A DNA stretch of 64,000 bases from NCBI RefSeq assembly GCF_026262505.1, contig NC_067208.1:19973962-20037961 (forward strand), in the 5' to 3' direction. The notes below the pieces were generated by a model. That model was not told the DNA's origin, did no database searches, and saw only the letters and a program-made list of their open reading frames with translations. Origin of the DNA: Trichomonas vaginalis G3 (lineage: Eukaryota > Parabasalia > Trichomonadida > Trichomonadidae). Positions 38,117 through 48,529 of the stretch are shown piece by piece (positions within the stretch are counted from its first letter, which is position 1; every line of letters begins with the position of its first letter). The position numbers and the translations under genes were made by a program.

Positions 38117-38220
38117 CTAAATTTTTTCGAAAATCAAATATTTCGGTGTATTATATGCGCCTTTGTTTAAATTATTCGCCAATTCCTCATCACAAATGTA
38201 AGATATTTTGGTATTACAAA
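38117..38220 (-). pseudogene. C-terminal end of a host USP-like gene interrupted by M2
   Basis: Reading on the minus strand from the target duplication, the frame continues the gene seen at 60800-61846: NTKISYICDEELANNLNKGA, then YNTPKYLIFEKI and a TAG at 38117-38119. The ending is like that of USP proteins, where the last strand reads YxLxF. The two host parts join in frame across one copy of TACAAA, which shows that M2 landed inside this coding sequence. Confidence 0.75.
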
Positions 38221-38240
38221 AGTTAGTATACAAGTCTCGT

Positions 38241-38267
38241 GTACGGAGGCACTGCGTTCCTCCGTAC
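38241..38267. repeat. Terminal hairpin of M2, left
   Basis: GTACGGAGG and CCTCCGTAC pair around a 9-base loop (CACTGCGTT). An outer pair ACAAGT/ACTTGT at 38230-38278 extends the imperfect palindrome. The right TIR carries the same structure inverted. Confidence 0.85.
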
Positions 38268-38401
38268 GCAATACTTGTGAATTTGACACTTTACAAAACC
38301 GTTAACGTATATTTTACAACACAAACACAAACACCAACTTAACCTTAAATATTTATAAAGCCGCCAACCACTTCACCTTACTACTGTAAAAATAAACGTT
38401 C

Positions 38402-38728
38402 TCACTTACAAAAGTATTGCAACTCTTCCCATTGCTGTGCTTCACACAATAGTTCATATTCTTCAGTATCGCTGCTGTCGCTCCAATCGTCAGAGTCAAA
38501 ATCACTGTCATAGTTTATACCTGTAAGTTTTGACAAAGCTAATGAAACACGCTTACCGTTTGTATCGTATGCTTGTATAAACTTTCCATTCTTCATTCCT
38601 TCATAAACGCTCAAACTAACTTTACCCTTTCTCCCTCGTATCTGATAGAATGTATTTTCACGAGGAACGAAGAACAAATTCTTGAACTCATGACCGTTGT
38701 AGTTTGTTATCTCAATAGTTTTCGTCAT
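38402..38728 (-). CDS. TIR-encoded 108-residue protein (left copy)
   Basis: MTKTIEITNYNGHEFKNLFF at the start. A basic middle (RGRKGKVSLSVYEG) follows, then SLALSKLTGIN and a strongly acidic end (DSDFDSDDWSDSSDTEEYEL). It lies wholly inside the TIR, so the element carries two identical copies facing outward-in. M3 has a diverged copy at 62025-62345 in which the acidic part varies most. No family is recognised. The leader TTTTATTTTTATATAA is shared. Confidence 0.75.
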   Translation of the reverse strand: MTKTIEITNYNGHEFKNLFFVPRENTFYQIRGRKGKVSLSVYEGMKNGKFIQAYDTNGKRVSLALSKLTGINYDSDFDSDDWSDSSDTEEYELLCEAQQWEELQYFCK

Positions 38729-38872
38729 TTATATAAAAATAAAAAAAAATAAACTTAAAAATTAATGATATCACCACTCCCACACGTATGAAAACATCCA
38801 TTTAAATTTAGGGTAGAAGGTTAGATCTAACCTCATTTCTACCCTCATTTCTACCCTGTTGAATTCATTGCT

Positions 38873-39108
38873 TTATAACTCTCTTCCTTTCTCCAACTCT
38901 TCTAACTTCTTCCTAAGTTCAGCAATGTTGTCCTCATGAAGTTTAATCTCCTTAATATACCTTCTTTATCTAATGGTTGCTTTATCTTTCTAAACTGAAC
39001 TCTACCATCCTTCATAGTATGAATGTAAAAACCTTCTGGAATAGTTCCTGATTTAATGTATTCTACCAAAAACTTTTGTTTCATTGCTTCAGTGACTTTA
39101 TTTGTCAT
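38873..39108 (-). pseudogene. Small Maverick protein related to 41244-41677 (broken)
   Basis: Starts MTNKVTEAMKQKFLVEYIKS and holds GFYIHTMKDGRVQFRKIKQPL. That matches FYYVSQSKDGKIYVRKRKVPL in the gene at 41244-41677, so the two form a small family with a beta-hairpin basic motif. It looks broken (about one break). Function unknown. Confidence 0.55.
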
Positions 39109-39156
39109 TTCAATCAAATAAAAATTTTAATATTAAATAAAAATAACGTTATTTTT

Positions 39157-39615
39157 TCAGTAAGGAAACGCAGGAGTTTTACGATTTATTTGAGGAGTAG
39201 GTTCTGGTTTAAATGTTGGAGTCGGTTTAGGAGTTGACTTTTGAACAGGAGTTTGTACTTCCATAGGTTCAGGAGTCATTGAAGGTTTTGCTTGTGAAGG
39301 CGCTGGTTTTGGCGAATGTGTTGGAGTTTGTTTAACTTCAGCTACTTCAGTATTATTTACAACATTTGCTTTATTTCTTTTCAACATCATAACTGCTCCT
39401 GCTGTAGCTAGCAAACCTAGTGGGAGACCATATCTTATATAAGGACTTGACCAAATGCTATTTTTGACAGGAGCTGGTGGAACACCTAACCTTGGTGAGA
39501 CTGCTCTTTGCCATTGTGCAGCTCGTAAGAAATATTCAATAGGTGCTCCATAATCGTTTGGTAAAGTTTGTTTCATAGATGGTGAAGGTTCACGAGAGCT
39601 TGATGAAGAACTCAT
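39157..39615 (-). CDS. Membrane-anchored Pro/Thr-rich protein of M2
   Basis: 152 residues. A Ser-rich start is followed by a hydrophobic segment at about 57-77 (YIRYGLPLGLLATAGAVMML), then a long Pro/Thr/Lys-rich tail (SPKPAPSQAKPSMTPEPMEV). The leader TTTATTTTTAAAGCTTATAA precedes the ATG. It lies next to the capsid candidate. A capsid-associated membrane protein or fibre stalk is possible, but no homologue is recognised. Confidence 0.55.
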   Translation of the reverse strand: MSSSSSSREPSPSMKQTLPNDYGAPIEYFLRAAQWQRAVSPRLGVPPAPVKNSIWSSPYIRYGLPLGLLATAGAVMMLKRNKANVVNNTEVAEVKQTPTHSPKPAPSQAKPSMTPEPMEVQTPVQKSTPKPTPTFKPEPTPQINRKTPAFPY

Positions 39616-39645
39616 TTATAAGCTTTAAAAATAAACGTTCATCCT

Positions 39646-41216
39646 TTATTCCTCACTGTCGTCCGCAGCTAAGTTATAGTCATCTAATCTTATTATTGGT
39701 ATGCCATTAGCACGCACCTGAATGGCAAAGCAACAATCCCTCATAAATCCAATAAGTGGCTTTGGTACATTTTCAGTTGCTAGTTCAATAGGTCCTTTAA
39801 CAGACAATTTGTATGTTATTGGAGCAGTAGATGTTTGACCTTGCTGGAAGCAAAAGTCCACTTCTGTTGGAAAACCACATAAGAAATGTGTGTTGTCATA
39901 GCTATCCCATTTATGTTCCACACTACCATCATCCACCAATGACCTCATAACATCTTCATTAAATCCTATCATATCATTGTTTGTATTGCAAGCGTTCGCA
40001 ACCATTTCATAAAATACAGGTCCATATGATTTTTCAGGTTCTGCAGGCATATTTCCATAAGCTCCCATGAAAGCTGAAGATATTTAAACTTAGGGTTCTC
40101 AAAATTAACATAATAGTTGTCTTTCTTTCTAAATAGTGCCCAAATACTTTTAACATTAATAGGCGTATAAGCTGCTGTAAATGTTGCACTTGAACTATCT
40201 GTATTCTTTGAGAATGAACCGTCCATAGGAATCCAATCCATAACTTTAACAGGAAAACATAAAGCCTCGTTTGTATAATGTTCTACAAGTTCTGTATAAA
40301 TGTTAGGGTCTAAAGAGAATGACTTTGGATGAATGAAACATTCATTAAAATCCATCTTGTTCGAAATAGTTGCTGGGTTACAGTTGTAATAGTAACTGTT
40401 CCACTAGCTTCTACTGCCTTCGTTATCAAAGTGAATGGTTCATTCCATGGAACAAATTTATTTGTCGGTGGATTTGAATCTGAAGCAAATGCAACTTTAA
40501 GAGTTGGATTGAAAGCAATGATATCATTTACAGATATAGATGTGCATTGTAAGGCGTCGCTACTGAACTTTACTTTAAGCTGAATGTTACCAGCAAATGC
40601 AGGAATAAATCTTATAGCTTCTAATGGAAGGAATCTTCTAACAGGAATTCTTAAACGAAGCTTAAAATCAAATGATTTCCTGCTGTAATTGGACCACTAA
40701 CAATTTGTCCTGTTCTGCATGTTCCCGAATGACTCCATACATCTTCATGTCGAGTCTTTGAGAAAACATCTACTTTCTTTATTTGTTCGGTAGTTTGTGA
40801 GTTTGAAGTTATATATGCTTCTTCTCTTGCGTTGTCTTGAGAATATACGATACGACCATTTGCAAGGATTTGATATCCAGCAACTGCATAGAAAGCGTCA
40901 TCGAAACCAATCCAAAATCCTGGTGGGTTTTTTTATTGGAACCTGAACCAATTTCTTTATCTACAATAAATTGACCTTCCATTTTATACGTAATGAATGT
41001 ATTGTAAAGGTCCAACATATTTTCACCAGGAGGTGAGAGATTGAATGTTACCCATGTGTTATCTTTAGCAGTTCCAGGTTGTGATGGAATCTTTGCGTCA
41101 GAATATTTTCTATTAGTGTCACCAATTTGAACTGCATTGTCTATGATCTCGAAATATGAGCGAATCTGATGAATATGCTCTGCTGGAGTAAATTCGTTTA
41201 ACTGTTCGTTCTGCAT
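39646..41216 (-). pseudogene. Major capsid protein candidate of M2, broken
   Basis: About 520 codons of space covered by beta-rich pieces. Examples are TWVTFNLSPPGENMLDLYNT near the N-terminal end and YKLSVKGPIELATENVPKPL and IPIIRLDDYNL near the C-terminal end. Size, position beside small structural genes, and the strand-rich composition with a nested second domain fit a double jelly-roll major capsid protein, the expected Polinton part. Identification is by elimination and context. It looks broken (about three or more breaks). Confidence 0.55.
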
Positions 41217-41243
41217 GTATTTACTTCGGATAAAAATATCTAT

Positions 41244-41677
41244 TTACTTCATTATTCTCACTCTTCTTCTTGGCATTCGTGGTGGAAGTTGTTTCTTGAC
41301 ATTTTCAATGAACTGTACATTCTCTTTTGTCTCAACTTCTTTCACTGGTGGGTCAGGGTTCTTTGACTCGGTTTGTTTTTCAATGAAATTCACAAACTTT
41401 GCAATAAGCTCTTGGTTCGTTATTGAAAGTACATCTGGCTTCTTTTCTTCTGGTTCTTTTGGTGGCTCAGTTTGAACAGAAGGTTTTATATGGGCTTCGT
41501 GGCTTCGCCCTTGCCATGCACCTTAATGTTGTCGCTTTCTGCATTCGCTAATGGAACCTTTCTTTTTCTTACGTATATTTTACCATCTTTACTCTGACTT
41601 ACGTAATAGAAAGGATGTTGTATTCCTCTTGCGTCATTTAATATAATAGACTCTCGCTCTGATTTTGACAAGCTCAT
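41244..41677 (-). pseudogene. Small Maverick protein related to 38873-39108 (broken)
   Basis: The N-terminal part MSLSKSERESIILNDARGIQ carries the FYYVSQSKDGKIYVRKRKVPL motif. The C-terminal part is Pro/Glu/Lys-rich with a helical stretch, ending in RMPRRRVRIMK. The two lie in different frames, so it looks broken (about one break). It may be a nucleic-acid-binding structural protein given the Arg-rich tail; this is an inference. Confidence 0.5.
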
Positions 41678-41722
41678 TTTACATCGGTTAAAGTTTTAAT
41701 TTTGTTTTTTATCTGCAGTCAA

Positions 41723-41995
41723 ATGACTCAGACAAGCCCTACGGACAAGACCCAAGGGGTCATAGATGTTGAAGCATTGAAGAAAGAAATTCGTGAGCAA
41801 ATTTTATCCGAACTGAAGGAACAAAAACAAGAACAAAAGCCAGAGAGACCAAAGAGAAAACTTAGTGAAAAACAACTTGCTGCATTAGCTGCTGGAAGAC
41901 AAAAGAACCCACGTTTGCTGGCGAAGAAAGCTAGAGAAGAAGCAAAAGCAAAGGAAGAACAAAAAGCTAAAGAAGCTGAAGCAAAGAAAGAGTAA
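41723..41995 (+). CDS. Lys/Ala-rich basic protein of M2
   Basis: 90 residues from the ATG at 41723 (MTQTSPTDKTQGVIDVEALK). Then come a coiled-coil-like segment and a Lys/Ala/Glu-rich end (LLAKKAREEAKAKEEQKAK) with SEKQLAALAAGRQKNPRLLA in between. The composition is that of a DNA-condensing or core protein. The leader has TTTTTTATCTGCAGTCAA. It stands just before the penton-like gene on the same strand. Confidence 0.6.
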   Translation: MTQTSPTDKTQGVIDVEALKKEIREQILSELKEQKQEQKPERPKRKLSEKQLAALAAGRQKNPRLLAKKAREEAKAKEEQKAKEAEAKKE

Positions 41996-42019
41996 ATGGT
42001 TTATTTTTATCCGAACTAA

Positions 42020-42877
42020 ATGTATAGACAAATACCTTTATCTGTTGCGTTCAGTAGTGAAAACCCTGACGTCAAAATAAAGGGGAACAGAGTAACGTTT
42101 AAGTTTCCAACAGACTGGATTGTGAACATAAATGAAGAGAAGTACATTGGCATAACATCTATGTATATAACACGTGCTTTCAGAAAGGTTGACTTTATAC
42201 TTCAAGTCGAGATAGAAAATGACGAACAGTCTTTAAGCGCCCAAAACATTCACATATACAAATACTTTAAAGACGATACAACATTGTTGCAATGTATGAT
42301 TTCATTTAATGAGATGTTCGAGAAAAAGTTCAACATTGAAGTACAAACTTTACAGCCTTTACGTGAGTTTCTTGCACAACTGAAAGAAGAAGGTAGTCAG
42401 CCACAACTTATAGACTTTCATTATGAATTTAATGAAAATGAAGATGGAACACATGACTGTCAGTTTGTTATATATTCACCATTCAATGAAGTAGCTAAAA
42501 AGAAAGAAAATCCATTACGTATAAGATTTCAAATCTCTGAACCCAATGAAGACTTCAAAAATGTTTTCAATTATGATGCAATGCTTCCGAGGAAAAATGA
42601 ATTTTCAAAGATTGTAACACCTGGCATTTGGGATAGAAAGCAAGCTATATTATATTCAAACTTAAGTAAGGGAGTTGAAAATGAGTTCATTGGTCATACA
42701 AGAACTTCACCACTTCCTAACCCTAAATACTATAAATTAACTGGCTTCAATCGTGAGTTTTGGATAGACATGTTCTCCACTCATGACCATAACTGCCCAG
42801 TGTTCTTACCTCCAGACCATAAGGACTGTCTCTACATTGAAGCACAACTCTTAAACTCTACCATCGCAGTATTGTAA
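42020..42877 (+). CDS. Penton-like / minor capsid candidate of M2 (first)
   Basis: 285 residues, open throughout. The N-terminus (VTFKFPTDWIVNINEEKYIG) and the C-terminus (DHKDCLYIEAQLLN, after a strand FWIDMFSTHDHNCPVFLPP) follow the pattern of 13523-14371 and 58522-59399. It is mostly beta strand by composition. The leader TTTATTTTTATCCGAACTAA precedes the ATG closely. Capsid vertex or fibre-base function is an inference from this family pattern and from its place beside the capsid candidate. Confidence 0.55.
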   Translation: MYRQIPLSVAFSSENPDVKIKGNRVTFKFPTDWIVNINEEKYIGITSMYITRAFRKVDFILQVEIENDEQSLSAQNIHIYKYFKDDTTLLQCMISFNEMFEKKFNIEVQTLQPLREFLAQLKEEGSQPQLIDFHYEFNENEDGTHDCQFVIYSPFNEVAKKKENPLRIRFQISEPNEDFKNVFNYDAMLPRKNEFSKIVTPGIWDRKQAILYSNLSKGVENEFIGHTRTSPLPNPKYYKLTGFNREFWIDMFSTHDHNCPVFLPPDHKDCLYIEAQLLNSTIAVL

Positions 42878-42900
42878 AATCTACGCTAGCTTTATTTTTA

Positions 42901-42990
42901 TCACGAATGACCTCATTTCTGACAAAAATAAATGACCTCATTCATGACCTCATTCATGACCTCATTGCTGACAAAAATAAATGACCTCAG
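42901..42990. repeat. Short direct repeats of ATGACCTCATT
   Basis: Five or six copies of ATGACCTCATT or a close variant, with CTGACAAAAATAA between some. They lie in the convergent spacer between the penton-like gene and the polymerase. The GACCTCATT unit resembles the half-site part (ACCTCATTT) of the 48-bp repeats, suggesting a related array. Confidence 0.8.
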
Positions 42991-45900
42991 AACTTCAACT
43001 TACGAATAAAGCTTGTTTTAGTCGTTATTGAGAAGTTAAACTTTTCAGCAAAGCAAGGACTAGAAGACTTACATAAGTCAAATCCAATCTCTTGACCGTC
43101 ATAAAGTGCTTTATATAACTTCATAACACTGAACTCAGAGTCTTTGTCAAATTTTCCTTGCGGAACCATTAAACCTTTATCTTCATCATAGAAACACTGA
43201 ACAGAGTCAGGAAACATTTCATTAGCGGTTAAAGCAATAACATCTTGCTTCACGCCTTTCATTCTGCAGTGAAATGCAACTTCATTTAAATCATTCGTGA
43301 GTAAGTCTATGTAAGTCTTCTTTCCACAAAATATTGACTTGTATGCTAAACTTTGTTTTCCAGGTGTTATTTCTGCGAAGTCACTATGAAACTGACCAAG
43401 GTTTTTACCAATGAGAACTCTTCCATAACGTTTCTCAAACTCTTCAGCTAAACGAGGGATATCTTCATTGTAGAGATGCATACTGTCGGTATCGCTATAA
43501 AAGATGTCCATTCCTAAGTCTTCAGCAGTACAGAATACTTCACACATTATTCTCTTCGACATTGATAGAATGTTAACACCAAGTGGACAGAAGTTAAAGT
43601 GTCTGCAAATGCTTTTCGTTAGCTTGAAAATAGTTTTATCTGAACCATCCAAACCTTCGAACTTCACTATATGGTTGTAGTTTCTGATGGCATATCTTAT
43701 AGCATCTTTGTCATTACTATGGTTATTTTTGACTCAATAGGAGATAGAATAGTTTTGCCATAAATACTGTTCAGAATGAGCTTTATTTTCTTGCAAAGGA
43801 TTTCCTTCTTTCTTATACTTTAACCTTAACTCAAACAACTTCTTTACTTCATCTCTTATTCTAATATCTCTGTTTCCATCGTAATAGTATCCTTGCAACA
43901 CTTCACATTTGACACCTTGATATTTTATGAGGTCTTGTAATGTTATATGGTCAACATACATTAAACAGCAAGTGTTTGAACTTCTGGGAACGTTAAGTTC
44001 TGGATTTAGTTCAGGGTCACAAACTATTAAAGGAAAGTGTCTATGTATTCCAATCTCTGTTATCTTAATGAGAACAAAGAAGCCAGACATAAACTTTTCA
44101 CCAATGGGTTCCTTTTGGTCGTCATCGAATAAATGTCTCATGAGATACTCTGTGCTTAGCATCTCATCCTTCATAACCTTTGGAATTCCTTCTAAAGTAT
44201 ACAATCTTGCTATAGCGGATGGATATAATGAAACAGCGTCGAAGTCAGCAATGAGTTTCTCTTTACTCTTTTGTTTCATGTTATCTGACAGCATACATCT
44301 TCCACCTTGAATACATCTCGAAATAAATTCTCTTGGTTTATTTGAGAGGTCATAAAGATTTCCATTCGGGAAGTATACTCTGTTCTCAAATAATTTGTTA
44401 GCAATTGAACAAATACTAACGTAGTCATAAACGTTTAAATCAAATTCTTTCAATAAGTCATTGCGGAACTTAACAAAACCTTCTCTTAAAATTCTTACAT
44501 CTTGTTTGCAATAAAACGTGCTATATTTTTCTAAGTCGAAGTGGTTCTCATCTATTCTGCAACCTTTGATGGAATCTATGTTTTTCATGAATGTATCTGC
44601 ATCCGGATAAACTTACAAGCTTCAGAAATGACACCAGTTCTGTTGTCATTTGCTAACAAAGTACTGCTGTAGTAGTATATATGGAATACTTCTTTCGGTC
44701 CTGTTTGTAAGTTAAACATAGCAGGAAATAGTTTAAGCTTCTTATTTATAACACTGTAGAGTCTTTTATAATAATTGCCCGTCCTTTATATAAAACCAGT
44801 TATTTGCATTGTTCGTGAACCTTTAATGATGGGAGTTCCTTTCACTTCTGTCATGTGTCTTAAGATGAAGTTTATATCATAACTGAGTTATGGAAATATA
44901 TTAAACTCTTGTCAGGAAGTCGTTCCAAAAATTCTGTTGCACAGTTCTGACCCCATATGCTTTCACTCACTGAACCATCTTCACTGTCATAACAGATGTT
45001 AAAAGCTTTATGAAAGCCATCGGTACTGCACTCAAAGTCAGCAAAGAAAAACATGCTCAGGAATGAACTTACATTTAGCTTTATTTACTTCTTTTGACTC
45101 TGCTTTCTTCTTCAGTTGTACACAATACTTTGGAGCATATGTCAAATCTTTAAATGGTGCAAGGTTCTGTTTATATAAGTCAGTCGTATATGTGAAAAGT
45201 TCTCCATAAGAAATAGGTTTCAAAATATTTGCACTCCCACAATGTTTCATAACATCCCATAACGGTGTTGTTCTATCATAACGAACTACATATTTTTCTC
45301 TCTCTTTGTATAAATCTTCATCTGTTTCTCAATGTTCATTCCACCACACTCCTTCAAGATTTCTATATAGTTGCGAATGAAATATGTTGTCATTGGTAAT
45401 CTTTTCGTTTAGCATGTAGTGGTCTTCAACAAGAAGTAAGTCAATAGTTCGAGCAGTTTCACATTCTTTTGGTATATATCTCTTTATTTCATTATGTCTT
45501 GAGTCATTGAAATAACCAATGGTAACATTAAATGCTATACCTGTTGCGTCAGAAATTTCTTGTACTTTACTTTGAGGAAAGTCTCTAACACGAATGACTT
45601 CTCTCATGTGGTCAATAGTCTCTCCATCTACTCCAGCCTGAATGCAAGCATAAACGAAACAATTGTCTTCTGTCATAAGTGTTGCAGTTCTTTTGTTCAG
45701 TTCATTGAAGATTTGGTAGCGCTCAAGATTTATAGGTAATGTGCAAAGATACTTCCAGAACTGACCGCTTCTCTTCTTATAAAACTTCTTTTCACCATTA
45801 TCTTTCCAAAAGCTTTCTATAAGTGCTGGGTTTCCTGTTTGCTTAAGAGCTTCCAAAATGGCTTTCTGGTCATTTGTCAGTGTGCTTTCATCTCTATATG

Positions 45901-46763
45901 GTCGCTTCTGTGGCTTTCCTTTCTTTACATCTGACATCGTTAAGCCTTCATATTCTGTTAAATCATACATCTTTATTTCGGTAAGATTCTTTATGTTTGT
46001 CAAGAAGAAGTCATAGTGCATTTCAACAATACCTGCAGCATTTGCTTCTATCTCTGATATAAAGTTCTCCTTCAAGAGCTGATGTAGTAATGTTCCAATA
46101 TTATTGAGGTTTAACGTAGAACATTCATACTTTCCACCAAGTTTATAACATACCATCCATCTTTGTTGGAGTTTATTTTAATCTTCTCTAAGAGTCTCAT
46201 GAAAAACCTTACCGAAATGTTTGTTAAGTAGTCTCTGTTTGGTTCATCTAAAGCTTCGATGTTAAAGTCAATGAGTCTATTGCCTGACTTCACATTTCTC
46301 TTCCTATTCTCTTCATCTTTCTTTAACCATCTCTCACCTTCTTTTGGTTTGTCGTCAATGGAACGAATGACATCGTTAGCTTTTGCGAACTTGTTCTATA
46401 GCACTTTTAAACATCTCTCTTCTCTGTTGTTTCAGTGTGTCGTCTCTTCTTCTTGTTTCACCAACGTTTGCATTTGTTATGTCAAAACATTTCTCTTCTT
46501 ACTTCATGAGGTACTGAACGTCTATGATATAAGTCAATAGCAATGTCATTTAAAGGAAATTCTTTGCATGGACTTCGTCCTCGCCGCGTTGCGGCTTTAT
46601 GAACTCATTGAATTCTATCATAACTTATTGCACCATTATAGTCATTGAGGATGTCAGCGAGTGCCTTTTTGTTTGTTGCGTAATGCTTTGCAACATCTAT
46701 ATTAGCTTCTGTAAGAAGTTGTTTTATTTCCGAGTGTTCTAACTTAGACAACTTCCGATACAT
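42987..46763 (-). pseudogene. Protein-primed DNA polymerase B of M2, broken
   Basis: Pieces of the whole polymerase are visible. The N-terminus begins at about 46763 (MYRKLSKLEHSEIKQLLTEA). An exonuclease region follows (FFFADFECSTDGFHKAF; YFHNSV). Motif A is DFDAVSLYPSA and motif C is FYSDTDSMHLY. The C-terminus lies near 42987. The length, about 1250 codons of space, fits Maverick polymerases, which have a long N-terminal extension. It looks broken (about eight breaks). In the family it replicates the linear genome from a terminal protein. Confidence 0.88.
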
Positions 46764-46853
46764 CTTTAGTAGGAAATAAAAAAATATTTTTTGAAAAAAT
46801 TAGATTAGATTTTTTTAAGTTATTTTTCAAAATAATTTAATATTTTTATTTTA

Positions 46854-47324
46854 ATGAAACACATGCAAGATTGCAAGTTCTTTTCATACAATGCTCTCGC
46901 TACTGCCATCAAGAATGAGTTCAATGGTGCTTCAAACGTTAATGTTATCTTTAACAAGAAGTTTGTGAAAGAATCTAAGTTTGGTCAGTATGTCAGACCA
47001 TTAGCTATCGTCATTGACCGCAAACGTTATACTTCACAAGAGTTAGCAGTAGTTTTGAAACAAAAGAGTTTCTTCGTGAATGTCAAAGATACTCATTATA
47101 CTGTCATAAAGAACTCTAACTTGACTTCTTCAGTATTGCTAAATCTTTCCGAACAGAAAGAATATAAGAAGGGTGAAACAAATGTGAAATATTATCCTTC
47201 ATCTCTGAAGACAATAACGAACAAAGATGTTATACAGAAATTCTTACCAAAGGTTGAAGAAGCTTCTATTGACATTGACGAAGGAAGTGAAATGGTTGAA
47301 GAAATAGACCCTGAAGCTATTTAA
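46854..47324 (+). CDS. Unknown 156-residue protein of M2
   Basis: MKHMQDCKFFSYNALATAIK at the start, a basic middle and a strongly acidic end (EASIDIDEGSEMVEEIDPEA). The leader is purely A/T (ATTTTTATTTTA). It is divergent from the polymerase across about 90 bases. No family is recognised. An acidic tail with a basic body is common in single-strand-DNA-binding proteins, but no OB-fold motif could be pointed to. Confidence 0.6.
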   Translation: MKHMQDCKFFSYNALATAIKNEFNGASNVNVIFNKKFVKESKFGQYVRPLAIVIDRKRYTSQELAVVLKQKSFFVNVKDTHYTVIKNSNLTSSVLLNLSEQKEYKKGETNVKYYPSSLKTITNKDVIQKFLPKVEEASIDIDEGSEMVEEIDPEAI

Positions 47325-47342
47325 GCAAAAATATATTTTTGG

Positions 47343-47558
47343 TTAGTCTTCATATGGATATTTTACAACAATTCCCCAATGTATAAACTTTTCATACGCT
47401 TTTTCATAAGCTTTATATACCTTCAGAAATTTTGCATAATCTTTAGAAGCATTTAGATATTGTTTAAATGCTTTGTATGTCTTCAGAAATTTTGCATAAT
47501 CTTTTACATGTTGTTCGTTCTCTTCTTCTGTCATGAGTTCCGAATATTCTAAATTCAT
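47343..47558 (-). CDS. Small protein with an internal duplication
   Basis: 71 residues. The segment KDYAKFLKTYKAFKQYLNAS is followed by KDYAKFLKVYKAYEKAYEK, a clear tandem duplication also visible in the DNA. It is helical and aromatic/basic. It lies beside the KilA-N genes on the same strand. Unknown role. Confidence 0.5.
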   Translation of the reverse strand: MNLEYSELMTEEENEQHVKDYAKFLKTYKAFKQYLNASKDYAKFLKVYKAYEKAYEKFIHWGIVVKYPYED

Positions 47559-47612
47559 GTTCTTTCATATGAGATAAAATTTTATAAAAAAATAAAATTA
47601 GCTTAGATTTTT

Positions 47613-48439
47613 TTATTCTTCCTCTTTGAAGTTGTCGAAATATTCTGTTATCTTTTCCTTCAGTAGCGGTAAGTCTTCTTTGAAGGTAAGTATTGTACAA
47701 CCTTTGATGTCATAGTGTGTTTGAGGAAGAGTATTTTTGACAATTTCCTTTATTTGCTCATTCGGTGTCATTGAAATCGGTAAGTTTTCACGATAGAACC
47801 AGTTTCTGTCAGATTTGTAAATCTTAGCAAGGTCGTAAAAGCTTTTGTTGTTTCTTCTGACTAAATGCAACATAACCATATCTCTATCTTCTTCTTTCTC
47901 CAACTCTTCAGCGTAAATCATATACTTATAACTCTTTTCCTTTCCTTTTGGTACGAACGTGGTATTCTTTTCTGTATGCTTTTGTCTTTGGATTCAATGA
48001 CTTCATCTTTTGCTTGAAGTTTCTTTTCCATCTCTCCACGTTCTGCTTTATATAGTTCATCTAACATCATGAAAATATAACAAGCATAACGAGGTGAAGC
48101 CCACATTGCTACAGCATTTACAAAAGTCTATGAACATAATAACCTTTCAAACCAGGTGCCAAATTCTTGCGATTTTCGTACGGAATCTCTTCCCTCGGTT
48201 TTCCGAGGGAAGCAATCATATGAGGAAATTCTTCTAAAAGTTCTTTTTGCCTGTTGGTTTTCAAACCAATGATATGCTTGCTTTGTAGAAAGAAGAGCAT
48301 TCATTATACTTTGCATTTGGTACATGTCATCTTTGACTGAACGAATGAGTCTCAATTGTTTGTTATACTGTATGTATTCGTATTCTTCATTTATGGCTTC
48401 ATGAACGATAGCAGTTGTTGTGTTCTCTGTTGTTGACAT
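47613..48439 (-). pseudogene. KilA-N domain protein of M2 (first), broken
   Basis: The N-terminal helical part runs from MSTTENTTTAIVHEA at 48439. A KilA-N C-terminal signature, MWASPRYACYIFMML, lies in the middle. A C-terminal domain (DRDMVMLHLVRRNNKSFYDL; TPNEQIKEIV) resembles those attached to BRO/KilA-N proteins of large DNA viruses and phages. It looks broken (about two breaks). KilA-N is a small DNA-binding fold of phages and nucleocytoplasmic viruses. The leader TACATACAAAATAAAAAAAT is shared with the next three genes. Confidence 0.7.
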
Positions 48440-48529
48440 ATCTGTCTTTACATACAAAATAAAAAAATAAATAAAAATAAAATTAGCGTTATTTTTTCTA
48501 TCTTTCACAAAAGACCAAAAATAAACGCT

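Larger units (their letters stand above)
38221..38889. repeat. M2 left TIR (about 669 bp)
   Basis: Mirror copy of 60128-60799. It contains the terminal hairpin (38241-38267), a TAACCTTAAATATTTATAAAG stretch, a complete small gene and one 48-bp palindromic repeat (38810-38857). Confidence 0.93.

Noticed and set aside
37780-38226. Plus-strand frame of 148 codons before M2
   Set aside because: Begins with TTG, overlaps the 3' end of the host USP-like gene on the other strand and runs into the M2 TIR; composition is AT noise.
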